This document shows, one piece after another, positions 1 through 8,679 of a DNA stretch of 64,000 nt (positions are counted from its first letter, which is position 1; the number at the start of each line of letters is the position of its first letter). The translations under genes and the position numbers were made by a program. The stretch is from Nocardia paucivorans NBRC 100373 (GTDB lineage Bacteria; Actinomycetota; Actinomycetes; Mycobacteriales; Mycobacteriaceae), in NCBI RefSeq assembly GCF_000308675.1, contig NZ_BAGE01000058.1, positions 120,286 through 184,285 of the forward strand. Direction: 5' to 3'. Below the pieces are notes generated by a model, which did not search any database, had not been told where the DNA came from, and saw nothing but the letters and a program-made list of their open reading frames with translations.

Positions 1-351
1 GACCCCTTCGGCCACGGCGCCGTAACTGAGGGTACGTCCGGGGTCGATGGCGCGCGTGACGGTGTACACCGCGCGATGGAATTCGGGCACACCCGCCAGG
101 TCCACCGGGATCCAGCGCAGATCGTCCAGGTCGCCGGCCAAGTGGGCCCGGACACCCGCGATCGCCTCCGCGCGCGATCCGGTCGCGGGTTCCGGACACA
201 ACCGAACGCCACCCTGGGCCGCAGGTGTGTCCGGATTGCTACCGGGGAGATGAAATCGCACGACGATTTCGTCGCGCCAGGCCATGGCACAGCGACCGAT
301 AGCGGTGTCGAACGATGTCAGATCAATGGGAGTGCCCGCCCTACCCGGCAT
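1..351 (-). CDS. Methylated-DNA--protein-cysteine S-methyltransferase-like protein (5' part, runs off left edge)
   Basis: Translating the minus strand from the ATG at 351 gives an open frame to base 1 (117 residues). It ends in FHRAVYTVTRAIDPGRTLSY, which matches the start of the DNA-binding domain of O6-alkylguanine methyltransferases (consensus F...V...IP.G.T.SYG). The earlier stretch FDTAIGRCAMAWRD fits the small N-terminal domain of the Ogt/Ada-C family, which removes alkyl groups from guanine by suicidal transfer to a cysteine. The catalytic PCHR motif would lie beyond the window, so activity cannot be confirmed. No other ATG/GTG occurs in frame between 351 and an upstream TAA. The gene diverges from the CoA-transferase at 475, leaving about 120 bp for promoters. 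Confidence 0.75.
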   Translation of the reverse strand, partial: MPGRAGTPIDLTSFDTAIGRCAMAWRDEIVVRFHLPGSNPDTPAAQGGVRLCPEPATGSRAEAIAGVRAHLAGDLDDLRWIPVDLAGVPEFHRAVYTVTRAIDPGRTLSYGAVAEGV

Positions 352-474
352 ATCGACAGTCTGCCGCCGAGCACCGACAATCCGAACAGGAGCCCCCGTC
401 CCTCGCGGACGCCGTGGTTATTGTCGTACTGTCAATATGTTCGCAACAGGATCGACGACGAACCGAGGTAAGGC

Positions 475-1575
475 GTGAGCACACCATCCACCGCCACCAA
501 GCAGGGCCCGCTCGCGGGCATTCGGGTTATCGAACTGGCCGGGATCGGGCCGGGGCCGCACGCCGCGCTGCTGCTCGCCGACCTCGGCGCCGATGTCGTC
601 CGCGTCCAGCGGGCCGGACAGCTTCCCGGTGGTATCGATCGGCCCCAGCTGCGCGGACGCACGATCGTCGAGGCCAATCTGAAGGACCCGGCCGATGTGG
701 AGAAGGTACTCGGCCTGGTGGAGAAGGCCGATGTGTTCATCGAAGGCTTCCGGCCCGGCGTCACCGAACGGATGGGTCTGGGTCCCGACGCCGCATTGGA
801 ACGCAACCCGCGTCTGGTCTACGGACGGATGACCGGTTGGGGTCAGCACGGCCCGCTGGCCGATCGCGCCGGCCACGACATCAACTACATCAGCATCACC
901 GGCGTCCTGCACGCCATCGGCCGCAAGGGCGAGCGTCCGGTGCCGCCGCTGAACATGGTCGGCGATTTCGGTGGCGGTTCGATGTTTTTGGTGTTCGGCA
1001 TCCTCGCCGCCCTGGTCGAACGCCAGACCTCCGGTAAGGGCCAGGTCATCGACTCCGCCATGGTGGACGGCGCACTCGCCCTCTCGCACATGATCTGGGG
1101 TATGCGCGGTATGGGCGCCTGGTCGGAGGAACGCGGGGTGAATCTCCTCGACACCGGTATGGCCTTCTACGACACCTACGAGACCGCCGACGGCAAATAC
1201 ATGGCCGTCGGCGCCATCGAACCGCAGTTCTACGCCCAGCTGCTCGCCGGGCTGGAAATCGACCCCGAAGGTCTACCCCACCAGCTCGACCCGGCCGCTC
1301 AGGACAGCCTGAAGAAACTGTTCGCCGAGAAGTTCCGCAGCAAAACCCGGGACGAGTGGACCGAGATCTTCGCCGGAACCGACGCCTGTGTCAGCCCGGT
1401 GCTGACCTTCGAGGAGGCCACCCACAACGAACACATCGCTGCCCGCGGCTCGCTGCTCGAACTGGAGAACGTCACTCAGCACGCCCCGGCGCCTCGGTTC
1501 TCCCGCACCCCGAGCGGCACACCCACCCCGCCTCCGACGGAAGCGACCCCGATCGAGAACGTCTGGGCGGACTGA
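475..1575 (+). CDS. CaiB/BaiF family CoA-transferase, alpha-methylacyl-CoA racemase type
   Basis: The 366-residue protein has the family N-terminus (LAGIRVIELAGIGPGPHAA) and the usual length of alpha-methylacyl-CoA racemases (about 360). These enzymes epimerise the 2-methyl group of branched acyl-CoA esters during sterol side-chain and methyl-branched lipid breakdown. The residues known as catalytic in the mycobacterial racemase (H126, D156, E241) line up at a constant offset of 8 with H134 (RAGHDINY), D164 (MVGDFGGG) and E249 (GAIEPQFY). The start is GTG at 475. A racemase rather than a true CoA-transferase is favoured by these residues; the substrate is not visible. Confidence 0.9.
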   Translation: MSTPSTATKQGPLAGIRVIELAGIGPGPHAALLLADLGADVVRVQRAGQLPGGIDRPQLRGRTIVEANLKDPADVEKVLGLVEKADVFIEGFRPGVTERMGLGPDAALERNPRLVYGRMTGWGQHGPLADRAGHDINYISITGVLHAIGRKGERPVPPLNMVGDFGGGSMFLVFGILAALVERQTSGKGQVIDSAMVDGALALSHMIWGMRGMGAWSEERGVNLLDTGMAFYDTYETADGKYMAVGAIEPQFYAQLLAGLEIDPEGLPHQLDPAAQDSLKKLFAEKFRSKTRDEWTEIFAGTDACVSPVLTFEEATHNEHIAARGSLLELENVTQHAPAPRFSRTPSGTPTPPPTEATPIENVWAD

Positions 1576-1597
1576 GCCATACCCGAACGGATATACG

Positions 1598-1765
1598 TCA
1601 CACCGTCTGCACGACCGGGGCGGGTTTGCTGTCCAGGGCATCGATCAGTGTGCGGATATCGTTCGGATCCGAAGTCCGGACGATGGCCCCGAGACTTGCC
1701 GCCATAACAACGACAGTGGCGTCCACCATATCCGCGGTCCCGGCCTTATCGCAGTGCTCAATAGC
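1598..1765 (-). pseudogene. 3' remnant of a PIN-domain (VapC-like) toxin gene
   Basis: The last ~55 codons of a minus-strand frame ending at 1598 read as the C-terminal third of a PIN-domain ribonuclease: GTADMVDATVVVMAASLGA then TSDPNDIRTLIDAL. This matches the VapC pattern in which the third and fourth acidic residues sit in D.VDA and TSDP.D. The N-terminal part with the first catalytic Asp is absent, because upstream the frame runs antisense of the MocR gene with no PIN similarity. No antitoxin gene is adjacent. I read it as a decayed toxin-antitoxin locus; no start codon with a ribosome site was found. Confidence 0.6.
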
Positions 1766-3263
1766 AGGTAAGCGGCTGTAACGGCTCGGCGGCGCGCGGG
1801 CCGAGGCCGGCATAGGCGGCGGCGATGGCGGTGACCGCGCGCCGGAGATCGGCCTCGGGATGGGTGTAGGGAATGCGGAGGAACCGCTCGAAGGAACCCT
1901 GGACCCCGAAACGCGGTCCGGCCGCCAACAACACACCGTGATTGGGGGCCGTGGCGGCCAGAGAGGTGGAAACCGGGGCGGGCAATTGCACCCAGACCGA
2001 CATCCCACCCTCACCGGGACAGACCCACCAGTCGGGGAGCTCGGTGGCCAGCGCGTCGAGGAGAGCGGTGCGTTGGGCACCCAACTGCTCACGACGGCGA
2101 GCGAGTATGGGTTCGGCGTTCTCGAACAGATGGGTGGCCGCCAGTTGATCCATGAGCGGGGTGCCCAGATCGACAGTGGAGCGGATACCGAGCAGCCGGG
2201 TGATCAACGAGCGCCCGGCACGTATCCAACCCACTCGCAGACCACCCCAGAACGATTTGGAGGCCGAACCGATGGTGATCACCTCATTGCCCTGGGCGAA
2301 GGACGCCACGGGGGGCGGCGGGGGCGCGTCGGTGAGACTCAGATCCGCCATGGATTCGTCGACGATGAGCGTCATGCGGGTCTCGCGGGCGATGGCGACC
2401 AGTTCGGTGCGGTCGGCGGCCCCCATGAGCAGACCGGTGGGGTTGTTGTGGTCGGGTATCAGATAGGCCAGGGTGGCCGCCGTCTGCCGGGCGGCGCTTC
2501 GAATACCGTCGAGATCCCAACCGGCGTCGGGATACTCCGGACGCAACGGCACCGGAATCGGGCGGGCCCCCACATCCCGGATGGCCTCGATGGCATTGGG
2601 GTAGGTGGGGTGATCGATCAGCACCCGGGACATCGGAGGGGCCAGGGCATTGAGCAGCAGGCGCAGACCGTGCTGGGCACCGAGAGTCACCACGATCTGG
2701 TCCGGGTCGGTGGGTAGTCCGCGACGGGTGTAGCGGCGGGCGAGCGCCTCCCGTAGGGCGAGCACACCGACCGGATCCATACCGTGACTGCCCAGATAGG
2801 AACGAAGTCCTTGCAACGCATACGAATACGCGTCCGACATCTCCGGCGGGGCGGTCATGGCGGCATAGGTGAGGTCCACAGCCGGCTGCTCCGGTTCGCC
2901 TATGCCGACCAGGAGACTGCGGGTGGCCTTGCGGCCGTCGTGCTGCACCGCCGGAGGCAGAGCGACCGTACTGCGCGAGCCCTGACGGGTGATGAGATAG
3001 CCGTGCTCCCGCAGTAGCGCGTAACCGGCCGTCACGGTCGTACGGCTCACGCCGAGAACGCCCGCCAGCTCGCGTTCGCTCGGCAGCGCCACTCCCAGGG
3101 GCGCGCGACCGTCGTGGATCAGTAGCCGGATACCTTCGGCCAAGGCCAGATAGGCGGGGCGTCCGGCCTTACGGCCGACGCCGTTGGCCGAGGGTTCGTC
3201 GAGATTCCGCCAGTGGCCCAGATCGCGGGCCAGTCCGGTTGCGCTGATCGCTCGCAATGCCAT
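1758..3263 (-). CDS. MocR/PdxR-type regulator (GntR helix-turn-helix fused to class I aminotransferase)
   Basis: About 501 residues. The N-terminal ~90 residues form a GntR winged helix (PSERELAGVLGVSRTTV), and the rest is a fold-type I PLP aminotransferase domain with DHNNPTG and a Schiff-base lysine in SASKSFWGGLRVGW. MocR proteins use PLP or aminated substrates as effectors and usually regulate vitamin B6, amine or transporter genes. I place the start at the ATG at 3263 (MALRAISATGLARDLGHW), because the ATG at 3314 leaves only 9 bp to the divergent gene at 3324 and would put the direct repeats inside the coding region. The 3' end overlaps the PIN remnant by a few bases. Likely target: the divergent small gene, itself, or both. 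Confidence 0.88.
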   Translation of the reverse strand: MALRAISATGLARDLGHWRNLDEPSANGVGRKAGRPAYLALAEGIRLLIHDGRAPLGVALPSERELAGVLGVSRTTVTAGYALLREHGYLITRQGSRSTVALPPAVQHDGRKATRSLLVGIGEPEQPAVDLTYAAMTAPPEMSDAYSYALQGLRSYLGSHGMDPVGVLALREALARRYTRRGLPTDPDQIVVTLGAQHGLRLLLNALAPPMSRVLIDHPTYPNAIEAIRDVGARPIPVPLRPEYPDAGWDLDGIRSAARQTAATLAYLIPDHNNPTGLLMGAADRTELVAIARETRMTLIVDESMADLSLTDAPPPPPVASFAQGNEVITIGSASKSFWGGLRVGWIRAGRSLITRLLGIRSTVDLGTPLMDQLAATHLFENAEPILARRREQLGAQRTALLDALATELPDWWVCPGEGGMSVWVQLPAPVSTSLAATAPNHGVLLAAGPRFGVQGSFERFLRIPYTHPEADLRRAVTAIAAAYAGLGPRAAEPLQPLTCY

Positions 3264-3264
3264 C

Positions 3265-3306
3265 GGTCCAGTATTGGGCCAGTGGCTATTCAAAAACAAG
3301 TCCAGT
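3265..3306. promoter_or_regulatory. Direct-repeat operator candidate between MocR gene and small membrane gene
   Basis: Three copies of a (A/G)G(T/G)CCAGT octamer occur at 3265-3272, 3276-3283 and 3299-3306, so the copies are 11 and 23 bp apart, about one and two helical turns. This spacing is typical of MocR/PdxR direct-repeat operators. They lie between, or overlap, the proposed starts of the two divergent genes. Confidence 0.5.
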
Positions 3307-3323
3307 TGTCGCATGCTGAGGAT

Positions 3324-3578
3324 ATGACTTTCCTCGTGACCCTGGTGGCATTGGCCGTATTCACCACTTTCGCCTATTACTACCTGCGGGAATCGCGGAT
3401 CCCCGAACTCATCGAGCGTTACCGGCCCCGGGAACCGATTGAGGCGGCAGCCGAGTCGTACTACGACGAAATACGCCGGTACCGCGATCTGAGCGCGGCG
3501 AAGCGGTATGCCGAATCCCGGCGCTACGACACATCCGCAGCGCCCGCAGTCGAAGAACCCTCCCAACAGGCGAGCTGA
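3324..3578 (+). CDS. Small single-span membrane protein
   Basis: 84 residues: one N-terminal hydrophobic helix (MTFLVTLVALAVFTTFAYYY), then a charged, tyrosine- and arginine-rich cytoplasmic-type tail (ESYYDEIRRYRDLSAAKRY). I chose the ATG at 3324 because the helix begins exactly there and upstream sequence is regulatory. The family is not recognised. Its divergent placement against a MocR gene, across shared repeats, suggests it is the regulator's target. It may be leaderless, since no clear Shine-Dalgarno precedes it. Confidence 0.65.
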   Translation: MTFLVTLVALAVFTTFAYYYLRESRIPELIERYRPREPIEAAAESYYDEIRRYRDLSAAKRYAESRRYDTSAAPAVEEPSQQAS

Positions 3579-3581
3579 TAC

Positions 3582-3609
3582 CAGTCCAATTTCTACAACT
3601 GGACCGGTA
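3582..3609. promoter_or_regulatory. Inverted repeat carrying MocR-like half-sites
   Basis: CCAGTCCA ... TGGACCGG brackets about 10 bp just downstream of the small membrane gene. The half-sites resemble the TCCAGT elements at 3265-3306. It may be a weak terminator or an auxiliary operator; no T-tract follows. Confidence 0.3.
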
Positions 3610-3623
3610 TCGAATTCACCCGG

Positions 3624-3917
3624 TCACTCCAATGGGTGTTTCCGATAGAAGTCACACGCCTCACCCGAGAGGTATCCGTCGCGGCAGGCGAAGTAGGCCT
3701 GAATACAAGAATTCGTATCGCAGCCGAGTTCGACCAGCTCGTCCCGGATACGGCGATCACGATCCTGCGGGCTCTCGGTAGGCGAGAGGGCCGCGGCGAC
3801 CGTGACGGATACCGGTTCGGTTCGATCCGACCCGCCACAGCCGGCAAGTACGGCGGAAAAGGTCAGTAACGCGGCGGAAAGGGTCGTTGCCGCGGTTCGG
3901 CGGGCGGAATGGACCAT
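3624..3917 (-). CDS. Small secreted lipoprotein
   Basis: 97 residues beginning at the ATG at 3917, preceded by AGGAGG five bases upstream; the GTG at 3923 overlaps that site and is less likely. Residues 1-27 form a lipoprotein signal peptide with a lipobox LAGC. The mature part is short and carries four cysteines (CDTNSC, YFACRDG, EACDFY), suggesting two disulfides after export. No family recognised. It lies between MocR and purA and reads in the same direction as purA but is separated by about 100 bp. Confidence 0.72.
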   Translation of the reverse strand: MVHSARRTAATTLSAALLTFSAVLAGCGGSDRTEPVSVTVAAALSPTESPQDRDRRIRDELVELGCDTNSCIQAYFACRDGYLSGEACDFYRKHPLE

Positions 3918-4025
3918 GGTCACCTCCTGAACCAGGTGTTCGACGCCGGGCCGGTGTATCCGATACCCCGCCCGACGACGGTACCGCGGCCCTCGCGCCG
4001 ACCACCCGCCCGGCCGCCGACCGGC

Positions 4026-5315
<1,290 letters not shown>

Positions 5316-5513
5316 GGTCGTGTCTCCTACGGTTCGACGCGCAACACCTCCCGTGCTGCAGCTACCTGCCGTAACGGGGAGGAAGCCGGAAGCACAGTCT
5401 AGCCCACCCTCCGGACCGGGCCCGGTTACGGTGTTCCGGTGAGCCCACTGCGGGTGATGCCTCGGCATGCCCTTTAGACTGGAGGTCCACAGGCTAGGAG
5501 GGTATGCGGCAGG

Positions 5514-6173
5514 TTGAGTAACCATGTTCTCCGCTGTGCCGATGCCCCGGTACCCATCGCCCTCGCGGCACAGTCGGCCACTCAAACGGATGCGATCCCG
5601 AACACCGACCAGATCGACGAACTGCTGCCGGTGCTGTCCGCCGACAGCCTGCCCCGGTTGATCGTCCTCGGCTCCGATGCCGCGCTGGCGGCCGTGTTGA
5701 CCCATCTCATGCGCACCGAACGGCTGCACGTCGAGGTCGGCTATGTACCACTGGAGAAGACCTACGCGTCGCGGGCGTATCAGCTCGCCACCGGCAATAC
5801 CGCGGCCAAGCGGGCCCTACAGGGTAAAGCCGTGCAGGCGCCACTGATCCGCGACGACACCGGACGGGTACTGGTGGGCCGGGCCAAGATCACCGGTCCC
5901 GACGGCGGCCCGTTGGAAGGCGAGGCGTACGTGGACGACACACGGCTGTTCTCCGGTCGGGTTCCCGCCATGCTGGTCTCTCCGTCCCTGGAGCAACCCG
6001 GGGTGCGGGCGGCCATACCCCGGCGGTTCCGGCGGCGGCGGTGGATCGCGGGACGGGCGGCGCAGCTGGGCACCCCCGGCGCAGTGATCACCCGGGACGG
6101 AATCACCGCCGAGCGGCCGGTGCCACGGTCGAGTTTCTATCGACACCACGAGCCCTGGCTGCTGGTCCGATGA
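5514..6173 (+). CDS. Conserved actinobacterial protein of unknown function
   Basis: 219 residues, no signal peptide or membrane span. Recognisable internal stretches are LPRLIVLGSDAALAAVL, GEAYVDDTRLFSG and, near the end, SSFYRHHEPWLLV; by memory this matches the Rv0358-like protein that sits between purA and an M50 protease in mycobacteria. The only upstream start is TTG at 5514. A strong AGGAGGG at 5496-5502 is followed first by an ATG at 5504 opening a five-codon frame that stops across the TTG, so translation may be coupled to this mini-ORF. The 3' end overlaps the next gene by four bases (ATGA). Confidence 0.8.
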   Translation: MSNHVLRCADAPVPIALAAQSATQTDAIPNTDQIDELLPVLSADSLPRLIVLGSDAALAAVLTHLMRTERLHVEVGYVPLEKTYASRAYQLATGNTAAKRALQGKAVQAPLIRDDTGRVLVGRAKITGPDGGPLEGEAYVDDTRLFSGRVPAMLVSPSLEQPGVRAAIPRRFRRRRWIAGRAAQLGTPGAVITRDGITAERPVPRSSFYRHHEPWLLVR

Positions 6174-6949
6174 GTTTTCCGGGGGCGGCGTCACGGCGTG
6201 GGGCGGTGCGGCCGAGCCCGGTCTTCCTGCTGGTGCTCGCCGTGACGGTCGCGGGTGGGGTGGCGGCCTGGGATGCCGAAATCGATTCGATCCGGGCCAA
6301 GGCGGCGGTATTCGTCCTGGTGGTCGCCGGCTGGATCGTCACCTTGTGCCTGCACGAGTTCGCGCATGCCTATACGGCGTGGCGGGCCGGGGACCGCGAG
6401 GTGGAGTTACGCGGATATCTGACCTTGAATCCGCTGAAGTACAGCCACCCCCTGCTGTCGATCGTCCTGCCGATGGTGTTCATCGCCCTCGGCGGGATCG
6501 GGTTGCCGGGCGGCGCGGTGTACGTGCACGCACATCTGGTGCCGGCCCGAACACAGCGTCTGATCAGCGGGGCGGGTCCGGCGGTGAACGCACTGTGCGC
6601 GGTGGCGTTGCTGCTGGTGGTGCGGATGTTCGGTAGCGCCGCGGAACATCCGGTGTTCTGGTTCGGCTTGAGCTTTTTGGCATTTCTGCAGATCACCGCG
6701 ACGCTGCTGAACCTGTTGCCCATTCCCGGATTGGACGGGTACGGGATCGTGGAACCATCGCTGAGCTACCCGACCCGGCGTGGGCTGGAGCAGTTCAAAC
6801 CGTTCGGCATGCTGATCCTGTTCGCCCTGCTGCTCACCCCCGCGATCAACCAGGTGTTCTTCGATGCCGTCTACACGCTCTACGAGCTGTCGGGGGTACC
6901 GGCGAACTGGTCGCGCTACGGCAGTTACCTGACCCGATTCTGGGCCTGA
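6170..6949 (+). CDS. M50 family (site-2-protease-like) membrane metalloprotease
   Basis: 259 residues with several membrane spans. The zinc-binding HEFAH is at 62-66 and the second family motif NLLPIPGLDG at 181-190, the order expected of M50 intramembrane proteases (FpvI/SpoIVFB/Rip class). There is no PDZ domain, so it belongs to the short Rv0359-like group. Such enzymes cleave membrane-bound regulators or small proteins within the bilayer; the substrate here is unknown. The ATG at 6170 overlaps the stop of the preceding gene, indicating translational coupling and a functional pair. Confidence 0.9.
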   Translation: MSFPGAASRRGAVRPSPVFLLVLAVTVAGGVAAWDAEIDSIRAKAAVFVLVVAGWIVTLCLHEFAHAYTAWRAGDREVELRGYLTLNPLKYSHPLLSIVLPMVFIALGGIGLPGGAVYVHAHLVPARTQRLISGAGPAVNALCAVALLLVVRMFGSAAEHPVFWFGLSFLAFLQITATLLNLLPIPGLDGYGIVEPSLSYPTRRGLEQFKPFGMLILFALLLTPAINQVFFDAVYTLYELSGVPANWSRYGSYLTRFWA

Positions 6950-6989
6950 CGCCACGGCAACGGGCACCGCGCGCCCGCCCCGATGGCGC

Positions 6990-8138
6990 TCACTTCTGCG
7001 GGGTGACGTAAGGGGTGGGGACCGTCGGCGGCAACAGCGCGAGCGCCGAAATCCGCTGCACCCCGCAGACCTGCATGAGATCCACCAGGGTGGAACGGAT
7101 CTGGGCGAACACCACATGCGCGGAAAGTCCGGCACCCTCCACCAATTCCGGTCGCGCCTGCTTCGCCACCGAACGCAACACCCGCGCGGCCTCGGCGCGG
7201 TCGGGTTGCTCACCAGGGTCGGCGAGCACCATTTTGCGAACCACCCCGACGGCGTGGGACAGCTGCTTCACCTCCTCTATCAGCCGCGGATCGAGGATTT
7301 CGTCATCACGCACCAGAGTGAGCGAACGCCGCAAAAGCACCCTGACATTGCGGACGGCATTGTCGAGCGGATCCGCGGCCGAACGCAACGTCTCGAGGCG
7401 GCCCCGGGAATTCCAGTACAGCGGGGCGATCCGGCTGATCTCCCGACCGCCATCCAGGGTTTTGCGCAAGGAGTCCAGCTGCGACTGGGTACCGCGGGCT
7501 GCGGTCAGGGCCTGGTGGATCTTGCTCGGATCCTGTTCGAGCAGGCCGTCGGCACAGTCGGAGAGCGCCGTGGACATGGTCTGGAGAATGGCGCCGGCCT
7601 GGTCACGGGCACGGCGCACGGGGTGCAGCGGGATCGCGGCAACCACAACCACCCCCACCAGTCCGCCGATGAGGGCGTCGATCATTCGGCTGAAGCTGCC
7701 ACCCGTCTCCGGTGGCATGAGCGTGGCGACCAGGACGGCCGAGCCCGAGGCCTGCATAGTGATGACGCTGCCGCCGTCCAGGAACACCGCCAGCGCCGTG
7801 GCCACCGCGACGACCAGCGCGATCTGCCAGGTCCCGGTTCCGGCGTAGGTGATGAACACATCACCGATGCCGATCCCCACCGCGACACCGACCACCAACT
7901 CCACCGAGCGCCGCAACCGCGCACCGAACGAGATTCCGATCGAGACCACCGCCGCGGTGGGCGCGAAGAACGGCAACTCGTGGCCGACAACATGTCGGGC
8001 CAGGAACCAGGCCAACGCGGCGGCGATCGAACACTGCAGAATCGGCAGCGCCGACAACCGTAATCGGGTCCAGGAGCGCCGCAACCGAGTGGCACTCCAG
8101 GTCCCGGTGAAAGCTGAACGGGATTTCGGAGTGGTCAA
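6990..8138 (-). CDS. FUSC-like / aromatic acid exporter family membrane protein
   Basis: 382 residues. The first ~175 residues hold about five to six closely packed membrane helices (for example LPILQCSIAAALAWFLARHV and ALIGGLVGVVVVAAIPL); the remainder is a soluble helical domain. This layout is that of the FUSC/ArAE-type half-size membrane proteins, whose role (efflux of organic acids) is established only for a few members. The only usable start is TTG at 8138 (MTTPKSRSAF). Convergent with the M50 gene, and in the same direction as, and 17 bp downstream of, the DUF3151 gene. Confidence 0.75.
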   Translation of the reverse strand: MTTPKSRSAFTGTWSATRLRRSWTRLRLSALPILQCSIAAALAWFLARHVVGHELPFFAPTAAVVSIGISFGARLRRSVELVVGVAVGIGIGDVFITYAGTGTWQIALVVAVATALAVFLDGGSVITMQASGSAVLVATLMPPETGGSFSRMIDALIGGLVGVVVVAAIPLHPVRRARDQAGAILQTMSTALSDCADGLLEQDPSKIHQALTAARGTQSQLDSLRKTLDGGREISRIAPLYWNSRGRLETLRSAADPLDNAVRNVRVLLRRSLTLVRDDEILDPRLIEEVKQLSHAVGVVRKMVLADPGEQPDRAEAARVLRSVAKQARPELVEGAGLSAHVVFAQIRSTLVDLMQVCGVQRISALALLPPTVPTPYVTPQK

Positions 8139-8155
8139 GTGAAACGTTTATCGGG

Positions 8156-8608
8156 TCAGTCCAGGCCGAGCTCGCTCGCGGCTCGGGGATCGCAGTCTTC
8201 CAGCAAATCCAAGCAGCGAGCATATTCGTCGGACTCGCCGATCGCACGGGCAGCCTTGGCCAGCGCCGCCACACTGCGCAGGAAGCCCCGATTGGGTTCG
8301 TGGTTCCACGGCACCGGGCCGAACCCCTTCCACCCGTTACGCCGCAGCAGATCGAGACCACGGTGATAGCCGGTGCGGGCGAAGGCGTAGGCGGCGATGC
8401 TATCGGAATTGACCGGGTCGTCGGCCTGTTCGGCCCGGGCCAGAGCATCCTCGGCCAGTTGCGCCCAGGCGATCGAGGCCGCGGGATGGTCGGCCGCGAC
8501 CCGCACCGGATCGGTGCCGTCGTGCAGTGCTTCTTCCACGTCCTGAAGTTCTGGCAGGAGTACCGGTTGAGGGCCGAGCAGGTCACCGAACGAGGTCATG
8601 CGGTTCAT
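8156..8608 (-). CDS. DUF3151 family protein
   Basis: 150 residues (147 if the second ATG at 8599 is used), close to the ~145 of the mycobacterial Rv0360c-type protein. It contains LLGPQPVLLPE near the N-terminus and the conserved Trp/Gly stretch RRNGWKGFGPVPWNHEPNRG, which I recognise as DUF3151. Soluble, mostly helical, function unknown. It overlaps nothing and probably shares a transcript with the downstream FUSC-like gene. Confidence 0.85.
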   Translation of the reverse strand: MNRMTSFGDLLGPQPVLLPELQDVEEALHDGTDPVRVAADHPAASIAWAQLAEDALARAEQADDPVNSDSIAAYAFARTGYHRGLDLLRRNGWKGFGPVPWNHEPNRGFLRSVAALAKAARAIGESDEYARCLDLLEDCDPRAASELGLD

Positions 8609-8679
8609 TGTGCACCGCCGATCCGGATGCTCGATAGGCTGGCTGTCTACGTGATCCGTGAACTGCCGAACGAGGGGTT

